Shown piece after piece: positions 1-6,591 of a stretch of DNA of 11,387 bases. The stretch lies in NCBI GenBank assembly GCA_945877965.1, contig CAMCTH010000089.1, positions 1 to 11,387 on the forward strand, read 5' to 3'. The notes below the pieces were generated by a model. The model searched no databases. It was not told the DNA's origin and saw only the letters and a program-made list of their open reading frames with translations. The position numbers and the translations under genes are program-made. The first letter of the stretch is position 1. Every line of letters starts with the position of its first letter. This DNA comes from Planctomicrobium piriforme (GTDB lineage: Bacteria; Planctomycetota; Planctomycetia; Pirellulales; PNKZ01).

Positions 1-265
1 TGGGGGACGTAAATCCGGCGTAACCCGGAGAGTCGAACGTCGGTCAATCAAGCCCGTGAGTATAGCCGGAATGCCTGTCGGAACAACGGCTACCGGCCTC
101 AGGGTGGGGCGCGCCAAGGAGTTACGACCCGCCGCGAGGCTGGTTCTATGTCGGCACTTCGCGGGCCGCTAGCCCGCACCAAACCGGGAGAGCTGTCAAA
201 ATGGCATTCCCTTGAATGCATCTTCGCCCGAGACTGACGAGGCGGGAAAGTAGGTGCCGATATGG
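1..265 (+). ncRNA. Structured non-coding RNA candidate (orphan omega-RNA/HEARO-like or mobile-element RNA)
   Basis: There is no credible ORF here, but pairing is extensive. GACGT 6-10 pairs with ACGTC 37-41 and encloses the hairpin TCCGG 14-18/CCGGA 25-29. Segment 53-60 pairs with 98-104 (7 bp, one bulged G), continuing into GCCGG 65-69/CCGGC 93-97 and an apical hairpin at 73-90. Segment 146-159 pairs with 252-265 over 14 bp (three G-U). That helix encloses GCGGGC 161-166/GCCCGC 172-177, GCATTC 204-209/GAATGC 214-219, and a stem 223-228/241-246. The length, the G-run at 2-6, the CCGG-CGTAAC-CCGG hairpin, and an ATG-GCA-GTT right at the 3' end (262-270; IscB proteins often begin MAV) recall an IscB omega-RNA scaffold. 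No IscB reading frame follows, because a stop comes after six codons. An IS110-type bridge RNA is an alternative. The strand is inferred and the left end may lie outside the window. The folding is seen; the family identity is weak inference. Confidence 0.42.
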
Positions 266-274
266 CAGTTCAAT

Positions 275-301
275 GCGAATAACTCGATCGAGTTACTTCG
301 C
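275..301. repeat. Palindromic hairpin (16-bp perfect palindrome in a longer stem)
   Basis: Positions 280-295 are a perfect 16-bp palindrome, TAACTCGATCGAGTTA. It is extended by GCGAA 275-279 pairing with TTCGC 297-301, with one bulged C at 296. No T-run follows, so it is not a classical intrinsic terminator. It sits immediately after the structured region 1-265. It could be the 3' hairpin of that RNA, a hairpin end of an IS200/IS605-type element, or a dimeric operator. The sequence alone does not decide between these. Confidence 0.6.
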
Positions 302-386
302 CATAAACGTTTTCCATTCAATCACTTGCGATCGGAAATGAAATTCGGCACGGCGCTTGCTTTTTACAGTCTCTCATGCTGACAAA

Positions 387-433
387 CGCTGCTCGGCTGA
401 GCGGCGCTGACGTTTTAGGTTCCTTTTGGGAGG
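387..433 (+). promoter_or_regulatory. Hairpins in the hsp20 leader; possible RNA thermometer masking the ribosome site
   Basis: Upstream of the first Hsp20 start (442) there is an 8-bp hairpin, 387-394 with 399-406 (loop GGCT, one G-U). A short hairpin follows in which UCCU 421-424 pairs with GGGA 428-431 and covers part of the SD sequence GGGAGG (428-433). SD-masking weak hairpins rich in U-G pairs (ROSE, fourU) are known thermometers of bacterial hsp20 genes, so the arrangement fits heat-controlled translation. The last stem is only 4 bp, so the call is tentative. No CIRCE element and no convincing heat-shock promoter was seen in 302-386. Confidence 0.3.
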
Positions 434-441
434 TTCGAATA

Positions 442-897
442 ATGGGTGCTCTGCTCCGTCCGTTCTTTCGTGGGTTACCGGTTCCTGCGTCGCGGCAGGA
501 GTTAGATCCGTTTTTCCGCGAGGTGTTTGCCCCGCTGCAGGGGAGTTTGGACCGCTGGTTCCCGGCGGCCGCCGGTTCGCCGCGGCTGAACGTTTGGGAA
601 GAAGGAGACGTTTACTTTGCCGAGGCCGAGGTGCCGGGCCTGAAGTCGGAAGACCTCGAGCTGTCGGTCGTCGGCAACGAGCTGACGATCAAGGGTCGGC
701 GTGATACGGCGAGCGAGGAAGGGACGACGTTCCATCGGCGCGAACGGGGCTTCGGCGAGTTCGTGCGGGCAATCAAGTTGCCGGTCGAAGTCGACTCCGC
801 CCAAGTGAGCGCCACGCTCGTCAACGGCGTGCTGACCGTGCGGTTGCCGAAGGCCGAGGCGGCCAAGCCCCGCAAGATCAGCGTCGCGCAGAACTAA
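442..897 (+). CDS. Hsp20-family small heat-shock chaperone
   Basis: This is an ATP-independent holdase that binds unfolding cytoplasmic proteins. The protein has 151 residues, usual for the family. Residues 1-47 are a Phe/Pro-rich N-terminal arm that starts MGALLRPFFRG. Residues about 48-138 form the alpha-crystallin domain, with the PGLKSEDLELSV and ELTIKGRR strands, the GEFVRAIKLP segment and the closing NGVLTVRLPK motif. The C-terminal tail has an I-S-V motif (residues 146-148) of the I-x-I/V type that docks on neighbouring subunits. I chose the ATG at 442 over the upstream in-frame ATG at 376 because GGGAGG lies 8 nt before it and the extra 22 residues do not resemble the family. It is followed after 57 bp by a second hsp20, probably in the same transcript. 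The leader hairpins suggest thermal control. Confidence 0.93.
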   Translation: MGALLRPFFRGLPVPASRQELDPFFREVFAPLQGSLDRWFPAAAGSPRLNVWEEGDVYFAEAEVPGLKSEDLELSVVGNELTIKGRRDTASEEGTTFHRRERGFGEFVRAIKLPVEVDSAQVSATLVNGVLTVRLPKAEAAKPRKISVAQN

Positions 898-954
898 TGC
901 GCGATCCGAGTGCTCGGTTCAACACCACATCAAAAATCAGAAGGATTGATACCC

Positions 955-1350
955 ATGAACGCTACGAATTGCTGTGCCACGGAAAAGCAGAATTGCGCAA
1001 CCGGCGAAACGGTGCAAAGGCAAGATTACGTCGCGACCGTCGATGTGCTCGAAACGGCTCAAGACTACTTGCTGACGACCGACGTGCCGGGAGCGGCGAG
1101 CGATCACATCGACGTCCAATATGAAGACGGCGAGCTGCGCATCCATGCCCCGGTCGCGCCGCGCCAAAAGCCCGAGCAGCGCTACTTGCTGCAAGAGTAC
1201 GGCGTCGGCGACTATCGGCGTTCGTTCCGCGTCGGGACGGACGTCGATGCGACGAAGATCGAAGCCCGCTACACCGACGGCGTGCTGACCGTGAAGCTGC
1301 CGAAAGCCGAAGCCTCGAAACCGCGCCGCGTGGCGGTGAACGTCGGCTAG
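955..1350 (+). CDS. Second Hsp20-family small heat-shock chaperone
   Basis: This is a tandem paralogue of the preceding Hsp20, 131 residues long. The alpha-crystallin domain spans about 25-118 (YLLTTDVPGAASDHIDVQYEDGE, GDYRRSFRVG, DGVLTVKLPKAEA). The C-terminal tail ends in V-A-V, an I-x-I-like docking motif. The tail block VLTV(R/K)LPKAEA(A/S)KPR is nearly identical to that of its neighbour, which supports duplication. The N-terminal arm is short and hydrophilic, with three cysteines (C6, C7, C14). It lacks the Phe-rich arm of the first protein, so substrate binding or assembly may differ, and redox sensing is possible but unproven. The start is ATG 955 with an AGAAGGA-like ribosome site about 10 nt upstream. 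Such pairs often co-assemble, but that is inference here. Confidence 0.92.
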   Translation: MNATNCCATEKQNCATGETVQRQDYVATVDVLETAQDYLLTTDVPGAASDHIDVQYEDGELRIHAPVAPRQKPEQRYLLQEYGVGDYRRSFRVGTDVDATKIEARYTDGVLTVKLPKAEASKPRRVAVNVG

Positions 1351-1491
1351 TTCTTTTCATGCTTGCAGATCGAATGAGCTCGGCGAAGCATCGCGAAGCC
1401 GGGAATCCGTGGCTTCCGTTGGGCGCTACGGGCTCATTCGGTGCGCAGTCATCAATAAGCGTCGAGTTCGTTCAAGTAGCGAATCCGACGG

Positions 1492-1525
1492 AAGGCCCAG
1501 GGAAAGCATCCCTGGGCCTTTTTTT
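1492..1525 (+). terminator. Rho-independent terminator after the hsp20 pair
   Basis: An 11-bp perfect stem (1492-1502 with 1510-1520, AAGGCCCAGGG/CCCTGGGCCTT) has a 7-nt loop AAAGCAT and runs into seven T residues (1519-1525). It ends the hsp20 transcription unit 142 bp after the second stop codon and separates it from ptsI. The remainder of 1351-1491 shows no gene. Confidence 0.93.
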
Positions 1526-1608
1526 CTAGCGGCTTTTTTATCACCCAGAATGCCGTAATTCACGGCTGTTTCATTGTTGCCGCCTCGACGGCGCGTTACT
1601 CTGGCCGC

Positions 1609-3375
1609 ATGCGTAAAGGGATCGGAGTTTCGCCGGGGGTGGCGGTCGGGCAGGCTTACTGCGTCGACGAGGTGTTCGTCCATCCCGAGCACACCCATTT
1701 GGCCGAAGACGAAGTCCTTCCCGAGTGGCGGCGGTTCGAGCAGGCGATCGAGCAGACCGTCGGCGAGTTGCGGGCTCTGCAGAAGAAAATGCGTTCGCAA
1801 GTCGGCCCCGATCGGGGCGGCGTCTTCCAAACGCATGAATCGATCTTGCGCGACCCGGCCTTCATCAGTCGCGTCCGCGATCAGATCGTCGGCCGCAGTC
1901 GTCCCGCGCCGGCCGCCCTCGATGCGGTCCTTAAAGAATACGCCGCGCTGACGGAGAAGACGAAAGACGCTTTCCTGCGGCAGCGCCTGGCCGACGCTCA
2001 CGACGCCGTGATCCGCTTGAGCGGCCATCTCTCGCCGTTGCTGACGACCGGCGACGTCGCTCGGCATGGGCCGATGGTCGTCGTTGCGCAGGAGTTGCTG
2101 CCGTGGCATATTGTGGCGCTCGGCAGCTTGGAAATCGCGGGGATCGTCACGCAGACCGGCGGCGAAACGAGCCATGCCGCCATCCTCGCGCGACGTCGCG
2201 GCATTCCGGCCGTCACCGGCGTACGCGGCATTCGCAAGCAGGTGACCAACGGCGACATGCTGATCGTCGACGGCCGCAACGGCACGATCATCGTCCATCC
2301 CGATTCGGAACAAGAAGCGGCCTATCGCAAGTTGCAGCGTGAGTTCGTCGACCTCCGCGGACGTCTGGCCGAGAACCGCGATCGACCGACGCGCACCGCC
2401 GACGGCATCGACCTCGAGCTGATGGCGAACATCAACGGCGTCGAAGATGCGCAGGCCGCGACGGCGATGGGGGCCGCCGGCGTCGGTCTCTATCGAACCG
2501 AATACTTGTTCCTCGCGCATCCGTCGGTGCCAAGTGAAGAGGAGCAGTGCGAGAACTATCGCCAGGTGATCGCCGCGTCGCCGAACAAACGCGTGACGAT
2601 TCGGACGCTCGACCTCGGCGGCGACAAAACGATTCCATTCCTCGGACACGATCGCGAGGCGAACCCGTTCATGGGTTGGCGCTCCATTCGTTTGTCGTTC
2701 GAGCATCCCGAGTTTTTCTTGGAGCAGATCCGCGCGGTGTTGCGTGCGGCCGGGTCGTCGGAAGGGGCGGGGGCCGACGTCAAGCTGCTCTTTCCGATGA
2801 TTACGACGCTCGAAGAGATTCGCAAGATTCGCGCGATGGTCCGCAAGGGGGCCAATCAACTCAAGGCCGAGAAGAAGGCCTATCGCACGGTCCCGCTGGG
2901 GCTGATGCTCGAAGTCCCCGCGGCGGCGTTTACAATCGACTCGTTGTTGCGCGAAGTCGATTTCGTCTCGATCGGCTCGAACGACTTGGTGCAGTACTTG
3001 ATGGCGGCTGATCGGGATAATCCGAAGGTCAGTCATCTTTGTCGCCCGCTCAGTCCGCCGGTGTTGCGGGTCTTGGCCCGGGTGATCGAAGCGTGCCGCC
3101 GCGCGCGGAAACCGATTTCTCTCTGCGGCGAAATGGCGGGCGAGCCCCGCGCGTTCACCGCGCTCGTCGGCCTCGGGCTCCGCTCGTTCAGCATGAGTCC
3201 GGCGCTGGTGCCGACGATGAAAGACCTGGCGGCCCGGGTGCAGTATGCCGAGGCGAAAGAGATCGTTCGCGCGGCCTTGGAGTTGAAAACGACCGATCGC
3301 GTGCAGCGTTATCTGACCGAGCGCGTCCGTCGCTTGGCCCCCGATTTGAAGTTGTTTGAAGTGGCCGACGCGTAG
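1609..3375 (+). CDS. ptsI: Phosphoenolpyruvate-protein phosphotransferase (PTS enzyme I)
   Basis: Enzyme I moves phosphate from phosphoenolpyruvate to a histidine of HPr, in the cytoplasm, as the first step of the PTS. The protein has 588 residues (E. coli 575). Residues 1 to about 230 hold the HPr-binding and swivelling phospho-histidine domain, with GGETSHAAILARR carrying His189. Residues about 250-545 form the PEP-binding barrel, with Arg296 in GLYRTEYLF, Arg332 in RTLDLGGDK, the Mg ligands Glu435 (EVPAAA) and Asp459 (GSNDL), and catalytic Cys506 in CGEMAGE. His189, Arg296 and Arg332 fall at the same numbers as in E. coli, which fixes the ATG at 1609. No SD precedes it. A weak TTGTTG/TACTCT promoter (1574-1602) would give a nearly leaderless mRNA. 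No ptsH or sugar permease is in the window, so it may serve a regulatory or dispersed PTS. It probably heads the operon that continues to 6591. Confidence 0.95.
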   Translation: MRKGIGVSPGVAVGQAYCVDEVFVHPEHTHLAEDEVLPEWRRFEQAIEQTVGELRALQKKMRSQVGPDRGGVFQTHESILRDPAFISRVRDQIVGRSRPAPAALDAVLKEYAALTEKTKDAFLRQRLADAHDAVIRLSGHLSPLLTTGDVARHGPMVVVAQELLPWHIVALGSLEIAGIVTQTGGETSHAAILARRRGIPAVTGVRGIRKQVTNGDMLIVDGRNGTIIVHPDSEQEAAYRKLQREFVDLRGRLAENRDRPTRTADGIDLELMANINGVEDAQAATAMGAAGVGLYRTEYLFLAHPSVPSEEEQCENYRQVIAASPNKRVTIRTLDLGGDKTIPFLGHDREANPFMGWRSIRLSFEHPEFFLEQIRAVLRAAGSSEGAGADVKLLFPMITTLEEIRKIRAMVRKGANQLKAEKKAYRTVPLGLMLEVPAAAFTIDSLLREVDFVSIGSNDLVQYLMAADRDNPKVSHLCRPLSPPVLRVLARVIEACRRARKPISLCGEMAGEPRAFTALVGLGLRSFSMSPALVPTMKDLAARVQYAEAKEIVRAALELKTTDRVQRYLTERVRRLAPDLKLFEVADA

Positions 3376-3393
3376 CCCTGCCTCGCCTCGACG

Positions 3394-5541
3394 ATGAGTA
3401 GCACCATGACACGTCCCCCGTTGCCGATGAACTTGATTTACTGCCTCGCGGCGTCGACCGTCGCGCTGGCGGGGTTGTTTGCTAAGGAGAAGAGTTTGCC
3501 GTATCCCGCGCCGCCGCAATCGGACCAGGTCGACGACTATCACGGCACCAAGATCGCCGACCCGTTTCGCAAGCTCGAAGAGCCCGACGCCGCCGAGACC
3601 CGCGCGTGGATCGAGGCCGAGAACAAACTGACGGCCGAGTTCCTGCAGGGGGTTACCGCGCGGAAGCCGCTTCGCGAGCGACTCACGGCCTTGTGGAATT
3701 ATGTGCGCTACGGAACGCCGACGGTCCGCGGCGGCCGCTACTTTTACTCTCGCAACGACGGCCTGCAGAATAAGGCCGTGCTCTACGTCGCCGAGTCGCT
3801 CGAAGGCGAGCCGCGGGTGCTGCTTGATCCCAACACGCTCTCGGCCGACGGCACGACGTCGATCGCCGGCTACGAATTGAGCCACGACGGCGCGCTGTTG
3901 GCGTACGGTCTGGCCGCCGCGGGCAGCGATTGGCAAGAATGGCGCGTTCGCGACGTCGTCACCGGTCAAGATCGCGACGATCATCTGAAGTGGATCAAGT
4001 TCTCCGGCGCGTCGTGGAGCGCCGACGATGTGGGCTTCTACTACAGTCGCTACGACGAGCCTGCACCGGGAGCCGAACTGACCGGCACGAACTACTTTCA
4101 AAAGTTGTACTACCATCGGCTCGGCACGAAGCAGGCCGACGATCGGCTCGTCTACGAACGGCCCGATGAAAAGGAATGGGGCTTCGACGGCACGGCGACC
4201 GACGACGGCCGTTACTTGGTCGTAACCGTCTGGCGCGGGACCGAGCGCAAGAATCGGGTGTATGTCCGCGAACTCGCCGCGGCCGACGCGCCGTTCACCG
4301 AACTGACCGCGGGCTTCGAAGCCGAGTATGGGTACATCGACAACGACGGCGCGACGTTTTACTTTCGGACCGATGCCGACGCCCCGCGTCGACGCATTGT
4401 GGCGGTCGATCTGGCCGAACCACAGAAGCGTCGCGAGATCGTGCCGCAGCATGCCGGAGTGCTCGAACAAGTCTCGCTCTTCGGCAACCGCTTGCTCTGC
4501 GTTTATCTGCATGACGCTCAGAACGAAGTCCGCACGTTCGCGCTCGACGGCACGCCGGGCCAGGAGCTCGAGCTGCCGGGCATCGGCAGCGTCGGGGGAT
4601 TCGGTGGCAAGCGGAACGCGACCGAGACGTTTTTCGCCTTCACCGGCTTCACGACGCCGACGACCGTTTACCGCCTCGATCTGGCGACCGACGCGATGAC
4701 CGTCTTCCGCCGTCCGCAGGTCGATTTTCAGCCCGAGGACTATGAGACGAAGCAGATCTTCTACGCAAGCCGTGACGGCACGCGGATCCCGATGTTCATC
4801 GTGCACAAGAAAGGTCTCCAGCTCGACGGCTCGAATCCGACGTTGCTCTACGGCTACGGCGGGTTCGATATCTCGCTCACGCCGTCGTTCTCGGCCGGCC
4901 GAATCGCGTGGCTCGAACGGGGCGGCGTGTTGGCGATCCCCAATTTGCGCGGCGGCGGCGAGTACGGCCGCGAGTGGCACGAAGCGGGAATGCTCGACCG
5001 CAAGCAGAATGTGTTCGACGATTTCATCGCCGCGGCCCAGCGTTTGATCTCCGACGGCTATACGTCGACGCCGAAGTTAGCGATCAACGGCGGCAGCAAC
5101 GGCGGGCTGCTCGTCGGGGCGTGTCTCACGCAACGCCCCGAGTTGTTCGGTGCGGCTCTCCCCGACGTCGGCGTACTCGACATGCTCCGCTTCCACAAGT
5201 TCACGATCGGTTGGGCGTGGGTCCCCGAGTTCGGTTCGGCCGACGATGCGAAGCAGTTTCCGTATTTGTATCGCTACTCGCCGCTGCACAATCTGAAGCC
5301 CGGCACGCACTACCCGGCGACTTTGGTAACGACGGCCGATCACGACGATCGCGTCGTGCCGGCCCACAGTTTCAAATTCGCCGCGGCGTTGCAGGCCGCG
5401 CAAGGGGGCCCGGCGCCGGTCCTGATTCGGATCGAAACGAGCGCGGGCCACGGGGCGGGAACGTCGACGACGAAGCAGATCGAAAAGCTGGCCGACCAGT
5501 ATGCGTTTTTGATCCGCGTGCTCGGCATGGACGGAGAGTAA
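3394..5541 (+). CDS. Exported prolyl oligopeptidase (peptidase family S9A)
   Basis: This is a serine peptidase that cleaves short peptides after proline. The protein has 715 residues, close to the usual ~710. Residues 12-31 (MNLIYCLAASTVALAGLFA) look like a signal peptide, so it should act outside the cytoplasm. The S9 N-terminal region starts YPAPPQSDQVDDYHGTKIADPFRKLE, and a seven-bladed propeller spans about 75-435. The C-terminal alpha/beta-hydrolase domain has the nucleophile Ser568 in NGGSNGGLL, Asp651 in ADHDDRVVPAHS (Arg653 is the usual substrate-binding arginine) and His686 in AGHGAG. Spacing matches porcine prolyl oligopeptidase within a few residues, so it should be active. The start is uncertain: ATG at 3394, 3406 or 3427, none with a strong SD. 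The last, giving 704 residues, puts the signal peptide at the very N-terminus. It begins 18-51 bp after ptsI and ends 4 bp before the ribonuclease gene. Confidence 0.93.
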   Translation: MSSTMTRPPLPMNLIYCLAASTVALAGLFAKEKSLPYPAPPQSDQVDDYHGTKIADPFRKLEEPDAAETRAWIEAENKLTAEFLQGVTARKPLRERLTALWNYVRYGTPTVRGGRYFYSRNDGLQNKAVLYVAESLEGEPRVLLDPNTLSADGTTSIAGYELSHDGALLAYGLAAAGSDWQEWRVRDVVTGQDRDDHLKWIKFSGASWSADDVGFYYSRYDEPAPGAELTGTNYFQKLYYHRLGTKQADDRLVYERPDEKEWGFDGTATDDGRYLVVTVWRGTERKNRVYVRELAAADAPFTELTAGFEAEYGYIDNDGATFYFRTDADAPRRRIVAVDLAEPQKRREIVPQHAGVLEQVSLFGNRLLCVYLHDAQNEVRTFALDGTPGQELELPGIGSVGGFGGKRNATETFFAFTGFTTPTTVYRLDLATDAMTVFRRPQVDFQPEDYETKQIFYASRDGTRIPMFIVHKKGLQLDGSNPTLLYGYGGFDISLTPSFSAGRIAWLERGGVLAIPNLRGGGEYGREWHEAGMLDRKQNVFDDFIAAAQRLISDGYTSTPKLAINGGSNGGLLVGACLTQRPELFGAALPDVGVLDMLRFHKFTIGWAWVPEFGSADDAKQFPYLYRYSPLHNLKPGTHYPATLVTTADHDDRVVPAHSFKFAAALQAAQGGPAPVLIRIETSAGHGAGTSTTKQIEKLADQYAFLIRVLGMDGE

Positions 5542-5545
5542 CGCC

Positions 5546-6160
5546 GTGGCCGAACCGCGCAAACCGAACGAATCGTTCAAGACGCAGCTCACACGGCTGG
5601 CGATCTTTGCGGTCGTGCTCGGTTCGTTGTGGCTCGCGCAGCGGTACGGGCTGATCGAAGGTGAGCCGCAGGCCCCGCCGCCGGTCGGCGCGACGAAGCC
5701 GACGCCGAGTGCGACGGCGGTCGAACGTCCGCAGACGACCAAGCCGATCGCCGCGCCATCAGTATCAAACAAACCTTCGGCGGCAACCAAGCCGGCGGCA
5801 TCGTCCTCGGCCGACGACCCGCTCGTCGTTCGCAACGTCACGCTCCGCGATGAAGATCGCCGCGAGATCTATCGCGGCGATATCGATCTGCGACCGACGC
5901 TCGAACGGATTGCCGCCGACAAGAGGCTCCGTTTCAGCCACGACGGTACGACGTTCCAGAATCGCGAAGGCCGACTGCCGCGGAAGCCGCCGGGTTACTA
6001 TCGCGAGTGGGTCGTGCCGACGCCGGGTGAAGGCGGGCCGGGCCCGCAGCGGTTGGTGACCGGCGAAGACGGCGACGTCTGGTACACGGCCGACCACTAC
6101 ACTTCGTTTCGTCGCGTCCCCTACAAGTTACCGACATTAGAAAGCGCCACCGACCGATGA
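5546..6160 (+). CDS. Membrane-anchored guanyl-specific ribonuclease (RNase Sa/barnase-like)
   Basis: The protein has 204 residues with a GTG start 4 bp after the peptidase stop. A basic N-terminus (1-15) is followed by one hydrophobic segment (about 16-32, LTRLAIFAVVLGSLWLA), a Pro/Ala/Thr-rich linker (about 41-88, about 11 prolines), then a microbial ribonuclease domain (about 92-192). The domain contains FQNREGRLP, YYREWVVPTPG, PQRLVTGEDGDVWYT and ADHYTSF, closely resembling RNase Sa. Expected catalytic residues are Glu154, Arg169 and His184, with spacing almost as in RNase Sa (Glu54, Arg69, His85). Such enzymes cut RNA after guanosine. The positive-inside pattern places the domain outside the cytoplasm, whether tethered or released by signal cleavage. 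The next gene overlaps by ATGA and encodes a barstar-like inhibitor, which strongly supports a toxin-type RNase. It could be a defence or competition toxin, or a scavenging nuclease. The ribonuclease assignment is firm; the biological role is inference. Confidence 0.88.
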   Translation: MAEPRKPNESFKTQLTRLAIFAVVLGSLWLAQRYGLIEGEPQAPPPVGATKPTPSATAVERPQTTKPIAAPSVSNKPSAATKPAASSSADDPLVVRNVTLRDEDRREIYRGDIDLRPTLERIAADKRLRFSHDGTTFQNREGRLPRKPPGYYREWVVPTPGEGGPGPQRLVTGEDGDVWYTADHYTSFRRVPYKLPTLESATDR

Positions 6161-6591
6161 GCGACGCCGTGCCAAACGATCCAACTCCTGATGCCGCGAC
6201 CGAGTTCTTCACGTTCGTCGCCGATGCGATCGCCTTCCGCGACGAGGCGGCGACGGTGATTCGCGTGCCGTCGAAAGCCCGCGGCAAAGAGAAGGTCCTC
6301 AACATCCTGTCGCAGAAACTCCGCTTCCCGCGCTACTTCGGCCACAACTGGGACGCGCTCGCCGAATGCCTCAGCGACCTGTCGTGGTTCGGCGACGTAA
6401 AGCAAGTGACGATCGTCCACGAAGGACTGCCGTTCTCGCCGGCCGGCGACCAACTGGCGATCTACCTGGCCGTCCTGAGCCACGCCGTCGCCGTCCGCCG
6501 CGCCGCCGACGCAGGCCCCAAGCTATCGATTGTCTTCGCCGCACGAGTTCGCGAGGACGTTCTTACTTCTTTTCAGGAAGCGGAATCGTAA
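6157..6591 (+). CDS. Barstar-family ribonuclease inhibitor
   Basis: The protein has 144 residues and overlaps the ribonuclease stop by ATGA, implying translational coupling. Residues about 44-77 match the barstar core: KEKVLNILSQKLRFPRYFGHNWDALAECLSDLSW aligns with the barstar block containing YYGENLDALWDCL. Asp66 corresponds to barstar Asp35. Glu70 sits where barstar has Asp39, the residue that plugs the barnase active site, so the acidic charge is kept. No signal peptide is present, so it should act in the cytoplasm and protect the cell's own RNA from RNase that has not been exported. It is longer than barstar (89 residues), with an N-terminal extension of about 40 residues and an insert near 88-105. 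Its last 29 bp overlap the 3' end of the opposite-strand gene. The family call is strong; cognate pairing with the preceding RNase is inferred from the coupling. Confidence 0.9.
   Translation: MSDAVPNDPTPDAATEFFTFVADAIAFRDEAATVIRVPSKARGKEKVLNILSQKLRFPRYFGHNWDALAECLSDLSWFGDVKQVTIVHEGLPFSPAGDQLAIYLAVLSHAVAVRRAADAGPKLSIVFAARVREDVLTSFQEAES

Noticed and set aside
1..265. tmRNA, RNase P RNA, SRP RNA, 6S RNA or group II intron
   Set aside because: The diagnostic conserved blocks are absent: no tmRNA T-loop/CCA end, no RNase P GAAAGUCC core, no SRP GGAAGG motif and no domain V AGC/GUUC stem.
302..386. Heat-shock promoter or CIRCE element upstream of hsp20
   Set aside because: CTTGC motifs are present (325-329, 356-360) but no acceptable -10 partner at normal spacing, and no TTAGCACTC inverted repeat was found.
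376..441. Longer N-terminus for the first Hsp20 from ATG 376
   Set aside because: The extra 22 residues do not resemble the family, and a good SD sits before ATG 442.
1426..4980. Minus-strand open frame of 1184 codons antisense to ptsI and the peptidase
   Set aside because: It lies opposite two genes with intact catalytic motifs. Its translation is rich in Arg, Ala and Gly with no recognisable domain. It is a codon-composition artefact of GC-rich genes lacking antisense stops.
4908..5654. Plus-strand 248-codon frame over the peptidase C-terminus and RNase start
   Set aside because: It is a frame-shadow of the prolyl oligopeptidase catalytic domain, with Arg-rich low-complexity translation and no motif.
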